A program made the translations under genes and the position numbers. Positions 1 through 8,874 of a stretch of 64,000 nt of DNA are shown here, one piece after another. The notes beneath the pieces are model-generated. The model saw only the letters and a list, made by a program, of their open reading frames with translations. It searched no databases and had not been told where the DNA came from. Where the stretch lies: assembly GCF_025847235.1 (NCBI RefSeq), contig NZ_JAOZEW010000001.1, positions 62,001 through 126,000 of the forward strand, given 5' to 3'. This DNA comes from Flavobacterium shii. Its GTDB lineage: Bacteria > Bacteroidota > Bacteroidia > Flavobacteriales > Flavobacteriaceae. Each line of letters opens with the position of its first letter. Position 1 is the stretch's first letter.

Positions 1-1
1 T

Positions 2-379
2 ATGATCGGACGTCGTGACGTAGAACATGCAAAATCAAACAACTATGTATATGTAATCGGTGCCGACAGATTATCAAGCGATTTACACAATATTGTTGTA
101 GCTCAAAACGAAAAATACACCAAATTAGATTTAGATTTTAAATTTAATGATCCTAAAGATCCTAATCATTTCTATGAGCGTTCTGATCATTATAATTTTG
201 CTAAACTTGGTATTCCAGCAGTATTTTTCTTTAATGGAGTTCACGAAGATTACCACCAAAAAGGTGATGAACCACAAAAAATCGAATACGATGCTTTAAC
301 CAAAAGAACACAACTTGCTTTTGTAATAGCGTGGGATTTAGCAAATAGAGATAATAGACCTGTAGTTGATAAGAAGTAG
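2..379 (+). CDS. M28 family metallopeptidase, C-terminal part (5' end outside window)
   Basis: Only the last 125 residues are present; the reading frame is open to the window edge, so the start lies upstream. The segment has the typical end of an M28 (aminopeptidase Y/glutaminyl cyclase-like) zinc peptidase domain: an RSDHYNF motif followed by GIPAVFFFNGVHEDYH, whose DYH histidine is usually the last zinc ligand. Family members are usually secreted and remove N-terminal amino acids. The substrate cannot be told from this fragment. A strong hairpin terminator follows about 35 bp after the stop. Confidence 0.85.
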   Translation: MIGRRDVEHAKSNNYVYVIGADRLSSDLHNIVVAQNEKYTKLDLDFKFNDPKDPNHFYERSDHYNFAKLGIPAVFFFNGVHEDYHQKGDEPQKIEYDALTKRTQLAFVIAWDLANRDNRPVVDKK

Positions 380-413
380 GTCCTGATCCCGAAGCTTCGG
401 GGCTGAGGTTCAC

Positions 414-445
414 AAAAAAGGATGAGAAAAACTCATCCTTTTTTT
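414..445 (+). terminator. Rho-independent terminator after the M28 peptidase
   Basis: The stem AAGGATGAG/CTCATCCTT encloses an A-rich loop and is followed by seven T residues. It lies just downstream of the peptidase stop codon. Confidence 0.85.
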
Positions 446-741
446 ATATTATAGATTCCAATCACTCAGATATGTACAACGATAGTACGGAAATTCTTTC
501 CGCGCCTGTAATCTATTTCAATAATCAAACCCCAAGTTTATAACATTTTAAATCCCAAAGGGATGTTATATTTATAGAAATTCATAAAATCGTTTAGCAA
601 AACCCCATTTGGGGTGACATATATAGCAATCCGAAGAAAAAACAAAATAGCGCTACGCTGTAGCTTTATCCCAAAATTCTATGAAAATTCTATAAAAATT
701 ATGCTCCACTGGAGCAATTATCAATCATATTTTCTGAAATT

Positions 742-788
742 AAAAAAAAGAGGCTGTCTGAAAAGTAATTTTTCAGACAGCTTCTTTT
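742..788. terminator. Probable bidirectional terminator at the 3' end of rho
   Basis: The inverted repeat GCTGTCTGAAAA/TTTTCAGACAGC is flanked by an A run on the left and a T-rich stretch on the right, so it can act in both directions. It sits about 55 bp beyond the minus-strand rho stop. Confidence 0.7.
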
Positions 789-843
789 ACTATATATCTT
801 AATACTTTAGTAACTCAAAATCTTAGCAACTTTAAACCTTCCT

Positions 844-2688
844 CTAATCATTCATAGAAATCAAAAACTCTTCGTTGTTTTTAGTTTTCTTGAAACGATC
901 ATTGATAAAGTCCATAGCTTCTACAGGATTCATATCTGAAAGGTATTTTCTCATGATCCACATTCTTTGTAATGTTTTTTCGTCTAGTAACATATCGTCA
1001 CGACGCGTACTTGAAGAAGTTAAATCAATTGCAGGAAAGATACGTTTGTTTGCAATCTTACGATCCAATTGCAACTCCATATTACCTGTACCTTTAAATT
1101 CCTCAAAGATAACTTCATCCATTTTTGATCCCGTTTCGGTTAATGCTGTAGCAATGATACTTAACGAACCACCGTTTTCTACATTACGTGCAGCTCCAAA
1201 GAATCTTTTTGGTTTCTGTAACGCATTTGCATCAACACCTCCACTTAATACTTTACCAGATGCTGGTTGTACTGTATTATAAGCTCTTGCCAAACGTGTA
1301 ATAGAATCTAAAAGAATCACTACATCATGACCACATTCTACCAAACGTTTTGCTTTTTCCAATACTATATTGGCAATTTTCACGTGTTCTTGTGGTTCTC
1401 TGTCAAAAGTAGAAGCAATTACTTCCCCACGCACACTACGTTGCATATCGGTAACCTCCTCAGGACGCTCATCTATAAGAAGAACGATTAAATATACTTC
1501 GGGATGATTTGCAGCAATAGCATTTGCAATATCTTTAAGTAACATCGTTTTACCTGTTTTAGGCTGTGCTACAATCATACCACGTTGTCCTTTTCCTATT
1601 GGAGAAAACAAATCGATGATACGAGTTGAAATTGTACTATGCTTTTCGGCTAATTTGAATTTTTCTGAAGGAAAAACCGGAGTTAAATGTTCAAAAGAAA
1701 CACGATCACGAACTACTTGAGGATCATGTCCGTTTATTTTTAAAACACGAACTAATGGAAAAAATTTCTCTCCTTCTTTAGGAGGACGCACAACTCCTTT
1801 TACAGTATCACCTGTTTTAAGACCAAACAATCTGATTTGCGAAGTTGATAAATAAATATCATCTGGAGAGGCTAAATAATTATAATCTGAAGAACGTAAG
1901 AATCCGTAACCGTCAGGCATCATTTCAAGAACACCTTCGCTTTCGATAATACCATCAAACTCGAAATCAGAGTCTCTGAAATTATTCTTTTTATTCTTAA
2001 AATTTGGATTTTGATTACCGTTGTTCCCGTTTTGATTCTGATTAGGATTTTGATTCGGGTTCTGGTTAGGATTTTGTTTATTCTGATTCGGGTTAGTTTT
2101 CTTAGCCTGAATTGGCGCTTCTACTTTTTCCGATGTATTTGATGGAGTTTCAACAGAAGCCTCACTAGCAGGAGCTTCAACTGGAGTTTCGGTTTCCGTA
2201 ACAACTTCTTTTGCTGCTTCTTTTTCCTTTTGTAAAGCGACCTTTTTTTCATAGGCCGATTTATTGAATTTTATGATTTTTGGAGCTTTCTTCTCAGGAA
2301 CATCTTTCTCAGGAGCACTATTTTCTGGAGATTCAACAGTTTCTATCGATTCTGTCGCTACAACTACAGGAGGAGTTACTGGTGCATCTGGAATTTCAGT
2401 TGCTTTATTTTCTTTTTCTTCTTCAAAAACTATGTTCTTCTGAACTGTATTCTTTTGTATAGCTGCTTTCTTTACCGGGACAATTCGAGCTCTCTTGGGC
2501 TTATCGTCTTCAACAACTTCATTAACTTTTTGTGCTACTGGGGGTTGGGCAGAAGTCTCTTGATGTGCTAAAATCTGACTAATTAAGGTCTCCTTTTTTA
2601 CACCGTTAAATTTTATGGTTTTAGCTAACTTAGCTATTTCTTGAAGCTCAGAAAGCTTCATTTCTTTTAATGCAGAAATATCAAACAT
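844..2688 (-). CDS. rho: Transcription termination factor Rho
   Basis: Hexameric RNA-dependent ATPase that ends transcription. The 614-residue protein has an N-terminal Rho_N helical domain (about 1-45), a long acidic, Pro/Ala/Glu-rich disordered insert (about 50-195), an Asn/Gln/Pro repeat tract (QNPNQNPN type, about 195-235), the cold-shock RNA-binding domain (about 245-325), and the RecA-like ATPase core with Walker A AQPKTGKT and the [13 protein letters not shown] segment. The insert makes it longer than the roughly 420 residues of E. coli Rho. Such low-complexity inserts are known in Bacteroidota Rho, and some bacterial Rho inserts promote phase separation. Start chosen at [10 protein letters not shown], which begins the Rho_N fold. 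Confidence 0.97.
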   Translation of the reverse strand: MFDISALKEMKLSELQEIAKLAKTIKFNGVKKETLISQILAHQETSAQPPVAQKVNEVVEDDKPKRARIVPVKKAAIQKNTVQKNIVFEEEKENKATEIPDAPVTPPVVVATESIETVESPENSAPEKDVPEKKAPKIIKFNKSAYEKKVALQKEKEAAKEVVTETETPVEAPASEASVETPSNTSEKVEAPIQAKKTNPNQNKQNPNQNPNQNPNQNQNGNNGNQNPNFKNKKNNFRDSDFEFDGIIESEGVLEMMPDGYGFLRSSDYNYLASPDDIYLSTSQIRLFGLKTGDTVKGVVRPPKEGEKFFPLVRVLKINGHDPQVVRDRVSFEHLTPVFPSEKFKLAEKHSTISTRIIDLFSPIGKGQRGMIVAQPKTGKTMLLKDIANAIAANHPEVYLIVLLIDERPEEVTDMQRSVRGEVIASTFDREPQEHVKIANIVLEKAKRLVECGHDVVILLDSITRLARAYNTVQPASGKVLSGGVDANALQKPKRFFGAARNVENGGSLSIIATALTETGSKMDEVIFEEFKGTGNMELQLDRKIANKRIFPAIDLTSSSTRRDDMLLDEKTLQRMWIMRKYLSDMNPVEAMDFINDRFKKTKNNEEFLISMND

Positions 2689-2874
2689 GAATGTTCTATG
2701 AGTTTAATTAATTTTCGGAAATACTGTAAAAGAATGGTAGTACTATTTTATTTGAATCAACCGCAGTATGAAGTGCTTACGGTATTGTGATGCAATAATA
2801 CGAATAAAATTTAATCATACAATAGCATTTATGAAAAAGAAAATATATTTTTGTAAAACAATTTCTAAAAAAAA

Positions 2875-3288
2875 ATGATACAACGTATTCAAACCATATA
2901 TTTGATTTTAACATTTGCAGTTACTGGTATTTTAATGTTTTTTATTCCGCTTTGGACAACAGCAGATAATAAACCTTATTATTTCATGCAAAATCAATTC
3001 TATGTTATTTTACTTGGTTTGAGCACAATGTTATCAATAGTAAGTATTATCTCATACAAAAAAAGACAAAATCAGTTTGTCATGGGCAGACTGAATATAA
3101 TATTAAATTTAATTTTATTAGGATTATTTGTATATCATTCACTAAATTTATCTGGAGAAACACCTGCTGTTTCAGAGAAAGGTATTGGGATGTTTCTGCC
3201 TATAGTTGCTATCGTATTATTAGTTTTAGCTAATAAGGCCATCAAAAAGGACGAAGATCTTGTGAAATCTGTGGATAGATTGAGATAA
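2875..3288 (+). CDS. DUF4293 family membrane protein
   Basis: 137 residues with four hydrophobic segments (about 6-27, 40-58, 70-90 and 103-122) and a short charged cytoplasmic tail. The opening MIQRIQTIYLILTF and this size are typical of the DUF4293 family, small inner-membrane proteins widespread in Bacteroidota and often placed next to rho, as here (divergent). No function is known. A hairpin terminator follows. Confidence 0.85.
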   Translation: MIQRIQTIYLILTFAVTGILMFFIPLWTTADNKPYYFMQNQFYVILLGLSTMLSIVSIISYKKRQNQFVMGRLNIILNLILLGLFVYHSLNLSGETPAVSEKGIGMFLPIVAIVLLVLANKAIKKDEDLVKSVDRLR

Positions 3289-3319
3289 ACCTATAAACTT
3301 AAATTTTTTGTGCGAAGGA

Positions 3320-3348
3320 AACCCGAATTTAAAAATTCGGGTTTTTTT
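3320..3348 (+). terminator. Rho-independent terminator after the DUF4293 gene
   Basis: The stem ACCCGAATTT/AAATTCGGGT is followed by a run of seven T residues, about 30 bp after the stop codon. Confidence 0.85.
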
Positions 3349-3425
3349 GTAAAAAACATTGAGATGGCAACAGTTTTATAAATAAAATTAAATTCTTGTA
3401 ACACTTATAATCCCTTATTTTTTCC

Positions 3426-3433
3426 TAAATTTG
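3426..3433 (+). promoter_or_regulatory. Possible -7 promoter box (TAAATTTG) for the response regulator
   Basis: The octamer matches the Bacteroidota -7 consensus TAnnTTTG and lies 24 bp before the start codon. No TTTG -33 box is seen at the usual spacing, so the call is tentative. Confidence 0.4.
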
Positions 3434-3456
3434 GAGCCATATAGCTATCATTTTTT

Positions 3457-4119
3457 ATGAAAGACAAAATACGAGTGCATCTAGCCGATGATCATCAGGT
3501 ACTTATTGATGGGCTTACCAATTTATTACATACCGTTTCCGACTTTGAAGTAGTAGGTTCGTCACTAAACGGAATGAATATTTATGAAGATGTCACTATA
3601 AACGATACCAATATCTTAGTACTGGATATTAGTATGCCCCAAAAAGATGGCATAGAAGTGCTAAAGGAATTTTCTGAAAAAGGATTTCCCTGTAAAGTAA
3701 TAATTCTTTCCAGCTACGATGATTTAAAAATCATAAAAGAAGTAATGAATCTTGGAGCCAGCGGCTATCTGACAAAGAAATGTGCAGGTGAAAATATCAT
3801 CGAAGCAATTGAAGCTGTTAACCAAGGTGAAGAATATTTTTGTGATTCGGTAAGAGAAAAAATATTTACTACGTTTACCAGAGGTAATCCAAAACTTAAT
3901 GAAAGAGTACGTGAAGAAAACTCTATTTTGAGTTGTCGCGAACTTGAAATTATCACCTTAATTTCACTTGAATATAGTGGAAAAGAAATTAGTGAACTAC
4001 TTTTCATTAGTACCAATACAGTTGAAACACACCGTAAGAATATCATGAAAAAGTTAAAAACCAAAAACACTATTGGTTTGGTTAAATATGCTATCAAGAA
4101 TAATTTGATTAAATCATAA
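3457..4119 (+). CDS. NarL/LuxR-type DNA-binding response regulator
   Basis: 220 residues. The N-terminal receiver domain (about 4-125) has the acidic pair at D11-D12, the phospho-acceptor Asp at about 57 (LVLDISMP), Ser at about 85-86 and the conserved Lys in GYLTKK (about 106). The C-terminal LuxR-type helix-turn-helix (about 153-215) carries the LSCRELEII and GKEISELLFISTNTVETHRKNIMKKL signatures. HisKA_3 kinases are the usual partners of this class, and three follow downstream, so it is probably their regulator. It may act at the inverted repeats near 4435 and 4951 (inference). A terminator separates it from the small peptide genes, so it is its own transcription unit. Confidence 0.92.
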   Translation: MKDKIRVHLADDHQVLIDGLTNLLHTVSDFEVVGSSLNGMNIYEDVTINDTNILVLDISMPQKDGIEVLKEFSEKGFPCKVIILSSYDDLKIIKEVMNLGASGYLTKKCAGENIIEAIEAVNQGEEYFCDSVREKIFTTFTRGNPKLNERVREENSILSCRELEIITLISLEYSGKEISELLFISTNTVETHRKNIMKKLKTKNTIGLVKYAIKNNLIKS

Positions 4120-4135
4120 TTAAAATAGTTAAACG

Positions 4136-4170
4136 AAAAAAGTGTTTCAAAATTGAAACACTTTTTTTTT
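4136..4170 (+). terminator. Terminator after the response regulator
   Basis: The perfect stem AAAGTGTTTCAA/TTGAAACACTTT is followed by a long T run. It lies about 20 bp past the stop. The A run on its left side could also stop transcription arriving from the minus-strand peptide gene at 4237. Confidence 0.9.
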
Positions 4171-4236
4171 GTTTTCTAATTAATTTATGCCCTTTTTACT
4201 TAAGTTAATTAGCAGTTATTTCATTTTAAGACTTTA

Positions 4237-4392
4237 TTAAACATCAGTTTTTCCACCTTTGTCAATCTCTTCTTTTGGGTCTGGTTCTTTTTCTTTATCA
4301 TCCTCAAGGATTATATCGTCACCAAGATCATTATTTGAATCTTCTGTTGCTAAATTGTAAATTTCTTCTCCTTCTAAAAATTGTTTTGACAT
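4237..4392 (-). CDS. Small acidic peptide sharing the EIDKGGK tail (peptide 1)
   Basis: A 51-residue open frame from ATG at 4392 to TAA at 4237. It begins MSKQFLEGEEIYNLA, passes through a very acidic middle, and ends in PKEEIDKGGKTDV. The EIDKGGK tail is shared with the two peptides at 4565 and 4786, and the FLE start also resembles theirs, but there is no clear Gly-Gly cleavage site; a GDD stands at about that place. The same inverted repeat found before the 4911-4786 peptide lies 43 bp upstream. I infer a divergent paralog of the two leader peptides. Translation is not proven, but the shared tail and promoter box argue against chance. Confidence 0.7.
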   Translation of the reverse strand: MSKQFLEGEEIYNLATEDSNNDLGDDIILEDDKEKEPDPKEEIDKGGKTDV

Positions 4393-4434
4393 GAGTTTTT
4401 TCTTATTAAAATTGATTAACTCCCAAATTATTTT

Positions 4435-4456
4435 AAGACATTTTGAGATATGTCTT
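4435..4456 (-). promoter_or_regulatory. Inverted repeat AAGACAT-N8-ATGTCTT upstream of peptide 1
   Basis: The perfect 7-bp arms and several flanking bases are shared with the site at 4951-4973. It lies 43 bp before the ATG of the small peptide gene at 4237-4392. Position and symmetry suit an operator for the nearby NarL-type regulator. That link is inference. Confidence 0.6.
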
Positions 4457-4564
4457 GTTTTCCATACTATTAATCTTAAACCCTATTAATAACAAAATAA
4501 AAACCCTAACAAAAAGCACTCCTGTTCAGGTGTGCTTTAAGAAAATTATTCTTACTTATTAAAA

Positions 4565-4690
4565 TTAAAGATCTCCTTTCCCTCCTTTATCAATTTCCGG
4601 ATCTACTGGTGCATCACCTCCATGGATAATTTTCTGCTCTGTTCTGGTTAATTTTTGAATTCCTTCTACTTCCAAAAAATTTTCTAACAT
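4565..4690 (-). CDS. Double-glycine leader peptide (peptide 2)
   Basis: 41 residues. The leader MLENFLEVEGIQ-KLTRTEQKIIHGG ends in Gly-Gly with the LTxxEQKxIxGG pattern typical of Bacteroidota bacteriocin/natural-product precursors exported by C39-peptidase ABC transporters. The predicted mature part is DAPVDPEIDKGGKGDL, 16 residues, without Cys. An upstream in-frame ATG at 4747 would add 19 residues; I chose 4690 because the paralog at 4911 begins at exactly the same residue with a stop-free match. It lies 95 bp downstream of that paralog and has no promoter box of its own, so the two are probably co-transcribed. No exporter is nearby. Confidence 0.82.
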   Translation of the reverse strand: MLENFLEVEGIQKLTRTEQKIIHGGDAPVDPEIDKGGKGDL

Positions 4691-4785
4691 AATATTAAAT
4701 TTATTAATAATAACAATTTTACTACACCTTACTATGAAAAACCGCAAAAAAATAACGAGTTTAGTTAGTGAAATTCACAATCATA

Positions 4786-4911
4786 TTAACCTTGCCCCTT
4801 ACCTCCTTTATCAATTTCTGGATCTACTGGTGCATCACCTCCATGAATAGTTTTTTGCTCTCTTCTTGTCAATTCTTGAATTCCCTCTACTTCTAAAAAA
4901 TTTTCTAACAT
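4786..4911 (-). CDS. Double-glycine leader peptide (peptide 3)
   Basis: 41 residues, nearly identical to the peptide at 4565-4690. The leader ends in LTRREQKTIHGG and the predicted mature part is DAPVDPEIDKGGKGQG, differing from its twin only in the last two residues. It is too short for ordinary gene callers. The inverted repeat at 4951-4973 lies 40 bp upstream. It is divergent from the first TPR sensor kinase, whose start is 227 bp away. Family knowledge: such leaders direct export and cleavage after Gly-Gly. A signalling or toxin role is inferred from context. Confidence 0.82.
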   Translation of the reverse strand: MLENFLEVEGIQELTRREQKTIHGGDAPVDPEIDKGGKGQG

Positions 4912-4950
4912 ATTATTTTTGGTTAAATTAGGCAATACCTCAATCATTTT

Positions 4951-4973
4951 AAGACATTTGAGACATATGTCTT
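4951..4973. promoter_or_regulatory. Inverted repeat AAGACAT-N9-ATGTCTT between peptide 3 and the first sensor kinase
   Basis: Same arms as the site at 4435-4456 with the spacer one base longer; the right half also forms the 12-bp palindrome AGACATATGTCT. Flanking bases (ATTTTAAGACAT) are conserved as well. It sits in the divergent region between the peptide gene and the kinase at 5138, so it could control either or both. Regulator identity is inferred. Confidence 0.62.
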
Positions 4974-5082
4974 TTGTGATTAATCACTTACAAAAAAAAA
5001 CAAAAACTTATTATTCCCTATCCTTTGTAATTGACTATACAATAATAACTAATTTTTTCTAAACTAGAAGAGATTTAATTAT

Positions 5083-5090
5083 TAAATTTG
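5083..5090 (+). promoter_or_regulatory. Probable -7 promoter box (TAAATTTG) of sensor kinase 1
   Basis: The box lies in TTTAATTATTAAATTTGAAA, and the same sequence occurs before sensor kinase 3 at 8820-8827. In both cases the box begins exactly 55 bp before the ATG. It fits TAnnTTTG. Confidence 0.6.
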
Positions 5091-5137
5091 AAATAGAATA
5101 CTGGAAATTTATCTCTATAAAATAACAATCGTATTAA

Positions 5138-6832
5138 ATGCATAAAACTCGAATTATTTCATTGATCGTTATATTACTAATTTGTTTTAGCACCAAACTT
5201 TACCCTCAAAATAAGGCACTTCAAAAAGATGAAATTGAAAAATCACTAAAAGAAGCAATCACAAACTATAAAATCAATAACTACGAGAAATCTTTAAGAG
5301 AATCAAGAATCGCATTAAAACATGCAATTGAAATCAATGATAATAATCTTATTGCGCGTTGTTACAATATAATAGGAGCAAATTTTGATGATCTAATCAT
5401 GCTAGACAAAGCTTTAGTATTTTACCAAAAAGCATTATACTATATTGATAAAACTGACGACAGTAAACTAAAGGCTAAAATTCATAATAATCTGGGAAAT
5501 ACCTATTTTTTCTATAAAAAAGAGTATCAAAAAGGAATCAATCACTATGAAAAATCCCTACAATATAGTGAGAATTCTGCTGACAATTCAAGAATATATC
5601 TTAGAAAACTTAATATTACCTGGGCCTATTTTGAAATTAAAAATTTTGACAAAGGTTTAGATTATTTAAATTATATAAATAAATTTAAGCAATATGGAGA
5701 CGAGCCCAGTCAGGTTGCCCTAAACATGTTAAATGGGATATATAATGACCATATTAACGATACTATAAAAGCAAATACTTTTTTCATGAAAGCGATTGCA
5801 CTAGGAAATGAAAGTCATGAAAAATTTGATTTAGCAAAAACACATGAAAAATATGCAGCCTTTTTATCCAAAAATCATAACTACAAAAAAGCGTTTGAAA
5901 ACATAATCCAACTCAACACTCTAAACAGAGAACTCACTGAATCTATAGAATTAAAAAAGACTAAGCTTGTTGGCGTCAATCTTGAATTAGACGAATATAA
6001 AAGAGAAGTTGATAAAATCGAAACTCAATATAAATCTAAACAGGAGTTTTTATTACAGGAACAATCACGTAACAAAAAAGTAGTTAGTATCATGGTTTCT
6101 TTGTTCCTTGTGAGTATTATTTTATTTTACTTTTTCTATCAAAACACAAAACTGAAACAAAATAACAGACTTAAAGATATACAAAGTAAAATACAGCAAA
6201 ACATCATTAATGCAAGTATTGATGGACAAGAAAGCGAACGTAAAAAAATCGCATTATTCCTACATGATAATATTAGTGCACTATTATCTTCAGCTGGAAT
6301 GCACCTAAATGTTTTTTCGACGCAAAACGAGCCTGTTTCTGAAGAAATTCTTAAAACAAAATTCATACTGGAAGAAGCACATGATAAAGTACGCGATCTA
6401 TCTCATGAACTTTTACCGACATTATTAGTTCGTTTTGGTCTGTTCTACGCTCTTGAAGATTTATGTGAAAAAAATTCCAATTCAACTATTCACTTTGAAT
6501 ATTCTTGTACAATACCCTCAAAAACACGTTATCATGAAAAATTTGAAATGAGGATTTATTTTATCATTTCGGAACTTTTAAATAATATCATAAAACACAG
6601 TGAAGCAACTATCGCAAGTGTTTCATTGGTAGAGGAAGATTCAAAGCTTATTATTAATGTAAACGACAATGGAAAAGGATATAAAACCAATAAATTCAAT
6701 ATCATTGAAGGTTTTGGACTAAACCAAATTCGAGCCAGAATTAAAAATCTAAAAGGAGAGATAATTGTTAAGTCCAAAATTGATATGGGAACATCAATTA
6801 GGATAGAGGTCCCGATAATGCATCAATCTTAA
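5138..6832 (+). CDS. TPR-containing sensor histidine kinase 1 (HisKA_3 type)
   Basis: 564 residues. An N-terminal signal peptide (about 1-23) precedes an extracytoplasmic sensor region of tandem TPR helices (about 30-265), with a coiled coil before a single membrane helix (about 314-334). The cytoplasmic kinase follows: HisKA_3 H-box ERKKIALFLHDNISALLSS with His at about 376, then an HATPase_c domain with N-box SELLNNIIKHSEA (about 478-490), G1 NDNGKGY (about 509-515) and G2 GFGLNQIRARI (about 525). There is no receiver domain, so phosphate would pass to a separate regulator, most simply the NarL-type protein upstream. It is one of three tandem paralogs and aligns without gaps with the second. 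The ligand is unknown; the neighbouring peptides are candidates. Confidence 0.93.
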   Translation: MHKTRIISLIVILLICFSTKLYPQNKALQKDEIEKSLKEAITNYKINNYEKSLRESRIALKHAIEINDNNLIARCYNIIGANFDDLIMLDKALVFYQKALYYIDKTDDSKLKAKIHNNLGNTYFFYKKEYQKGINHYEKSLQYSENSADNSRIYLRKLNITWAYFEIKNFDKGLDYLNYINKFKQYGDEPSQVALNMLNGIYNDHINDTIKANTFFMKAIALGNESHEKFDLAKTHEKYAAFLSKNHNYKKAFENIIQLNTLNRELTESIELKKTKLVGVNLELDEYKREVDKIETQYKSKQEFLLQEQSRNKKVVSIMVSLFLVSIILFYFFYQNTKLKQNNRLKDIQSKIQQNIINASIDGQESERKKIALFLHDNISALLSSAGMHLNVFSTQNEPVSEEILKTKFILEEAHDKVRDLSHELLPTLLVRFGLFYALEDLCEKNSNSTIHFEYSCTIPSKTRYHEKFEMRIYFIISELLNNIIKHSEATIASVSLVEEDSKLIINVNDNGKGYKTNKFNIIEGFGLNQIRARIKNLKGEIIVKSKIDMGTSIRIEVPIMHQS

Positions 6833-6966
6833 TTAATAACATAAAACTCTTTCTTTAAAACTATCATCTGGATTTAAAACTCTCTCTACTCCTAAAAAAT
6901 TATAGTAACCATATCAAAAATTTTTTTTTTTTTGATACTTAGAGCTATAAACAACAACTATATTAA

Positions 6967-8661
6967 ATGCATAAAAGCCAAATTATTTCATTACTGATTA
7001 TATTACTATTTTGTTTTAGCACGAACTTTTATTCTCAAAATAAGCAACTTTCAAATACCGAAATTGAAAAATTACTAGACGAAGCCACAAAAAACTGGAG
7101 AACCGATAACTACGAGAAATCTTTAAGAAATGCGAGAATTGCATTAAAGCAGGCAATTAACATTAATGACAATGCTCTTATTGCACGATGTTACAACTTA
7201 ATAGGAGTGAATTTTGATGATCTGATCATGCTGGACAAAGCTTTATTATTTTACCAAAAAGCGCTACAATATGTTGATAAAACTGACGATGTTAAATTAA
7301 AAAGCAAAATTCATAACAATCTGGCAAACACCTATTTTTTCTATAAAAAAGAATATCAAAAAGGAATAAATCACTATGAAAAATCACTCGAGTACAGCAA
7401 AAATTCTGCTGATAATTCAAAAGTATACCTTAGAAAACTTAACATTACCTGGGCCTATTTTGAGATTAAAAATTTTAAGAAAGGTTTAGATTATTTTAAT
7501 TATATAAATGAGTTTAAACAATATGGAGATGAATCGACCGAAGTTGCACTAAATATGTTAAATGGCATATATAACGATCACATAAAAGATACTATAAAAG
7601 CAAATGCATTTTTCTTGAAAGCGATTGCATTAGGGAATGGAAGTTCTGAAAAATTTGATTTAGCAAACGCACATGAAAAATACGCAAACTTTTTATTCAA
7701 AAATCACAACTACAAAAAAGCTTTTGAAAACATAACCCAACTTAACATTCTCAACAAAGAACTCACCGAATTTGCAGAGTTGAAAAAAATTAAATTTGTA
7801 GGAGTTAATCTTGAATTAGACGAATATAAAAGGGAAGTTGATAAAATCGAATCTCAATACAAATCCAGACAAAAACATTTACTAAAAGAACAATCACGCA
7901 ATAAAAAAGTAGTAACCATCATGGTTTCTTTGTTTATTGTAGCTATTATTTTATTTTACTTTTTCTATCAAAACACAAAACTAAAAGAAAACAACAGACT
8001 TAAAGATATACAAAGTAATATTCAGCAAAACATCATTAACGCAAATATTGACGGACAGGAAAACGAACGTAAGAAAATCGCATTATTTCTACATGATAAC
8101 ATTAGCGCGTTATTATCTTCTGCGGGAATGCATTTAAATGTTTTTTCGACGCAAAACGAACCTATCACAGAAGAGATTCTTAAAACCAAATTTATTCTAA
8201 AAGAAGCACATGATAAAGTACGAGATTTATCTCATGAACTTTTACCTACTTTATTGGTTCGCTTTGGTATGTTTTATGCGCTAGAAGATTTGTGTGAAAA
8301 AAATTCTAACTCTACTATTCGCTTTGAATATTCCTGTACCGTACCTTCAAAAACTCGCTATCATGAAAAATTTGAAATGAGGATTTATTTCATCATTTCG
8401 GAGCTTTTAAACAATATCATAAAACACAGTGAAGCAACTATTGCCAATATTACATTGGTAGAAGAAAATTCAAAACTTATTATTAATGTAAACGACAACG
8501 GAAAAGGTTACAAGACCAATAAGTTTAATATTATTGAAGGTTTTGGACTAAATCAAATTCGAGCCAGAATTAAAAATCTAAAAGGAGAAATAATAGTTGA
8601 ATCCAAAATCGACACAGGTACATCAATTAGGATAGAGGTTCCAACAATGCATGAATCATAA
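6967..8661 (+). CDS. TPR-containing sensor histidine kinase 2 (HisKA_3 type)
   Basis: 564 residues, the same length as the preceding kinase and alignable along its whole length, with scattered substitutions mostly in the sensor half. Signal peptide MHKSQIISLLIILLFCFSTNFYSQ, periplasmic TPR region, membrane helix at about 314-334, H-box with His at about 376, N-box and GFGL motif are all intact. The 134-bp gap upstream has no clear terminator, so it may be co-transcribed with the first kinase. A poly-T tract at about 6920-6931 is noted. Likely product of a recent tandem duplication. Confidence 0.93.
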   Translation: MHKSQIISLLIILLFCFSTNFYSQNKQLSNTEIEKLLDEATKNWRTDNYEKSLRNARIALKQAININDNALIARCYNLIGVNFDDLIMLDKALLFYQKALQYVDKTDDVKLKSKIHNNLANTYFFYKKEYQKGINHYEKSLEYSKNSADNSKVYLRKLNITWAYFEIKNFKKGLDYFNYINEFKQYGDESTEVALNMLNGIYNDHIKDTIKANAFFLKAIALGNGSSEKFDLANAHEKYANFLFKNHNYKKAFENITQLNILNKELTEFAELKKIKFVGVNLELDEYKREVDKIESQYKSRQKHLLKEQSRNKKVVTIMVSLFIVAIILFYFFYQNTKLKENNRLKDIQSNIQQNIINANIDGQENERKKIALFLHDNISALLSSAGMHLNVFSTQNEPITEEILKTKFILKEAHDKVRDLSHELLPTLLVRFGMFYALEDLCEKNSNSTIRFEYSCTVPSKTRYHEKFEMRIYFIISELLNNIIKHSEATIANITLVEENSKLIINVNDNGKGYKTNKFNIIEGFGLNQIRARIKNLKGEIIVESKIDTGTSIRIEVPTMHES

Positions 8662-8819
8662 ACTAATCACGTAAAACACTTTTATTTTAAATTATCATCT
8701 GCATTAAAATCTAATCTACAGCTAGGAAATACAGTAGTCATATCGAGAATATTCTCCGTAACTCCCTAGTTAATTATTGAATATCAGCGATGCACTAATA
8801 ACGTAACAAATTTAATTAT

Positions 8820-8827
8820 TAAATTTG
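8820..8827 (+). promoter_or_regulatory. Probable -7 promoter box (TAAATTTG) of sensor kinase 3
   Basis: It repeats the box and flanks found before sensor kinase 1, with the same 55-bp distance to the ATG, showing that the promoter was copied with the gene. Confidence 0.6.
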
Positions 8828-8874
8828 AAACAAAATGTTTGAAATTTGCCCCTATAAAGTAACAATCGTATTAA

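Larger units (their letters stand above)
380..843. other. Intergenic region with hairpin repeats
   Basis: This gap between the peptidase and rho holds no convincing gene. It contains a CCCGAAGCTTCGGG palindrome near 388-402, a terminator at 414-445, and a short dispersed-type repeat around 550-625, where AATCCCAAAGGGATG faces CCCCATTTGGGGTGACATAT. A second hairpin lies at 742-788 beside the rho stop. An open frame at 614-802 runs through the last hairpin and looks like chance. Confidence 0.6.

Noticed and set aside
614..802. Open frame near the rho terminator
   Set aside because: It crosses the hairpin terminator and a dispersed repeat, and the translation has no recognisable domain.
4565..4747. 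Longer 60-residue version of peptide 2 starting at 4747
   Set aside because: The extra N-terminal part is not shared with the paralog at 4786, whose start matches the internal ATG at 4690.
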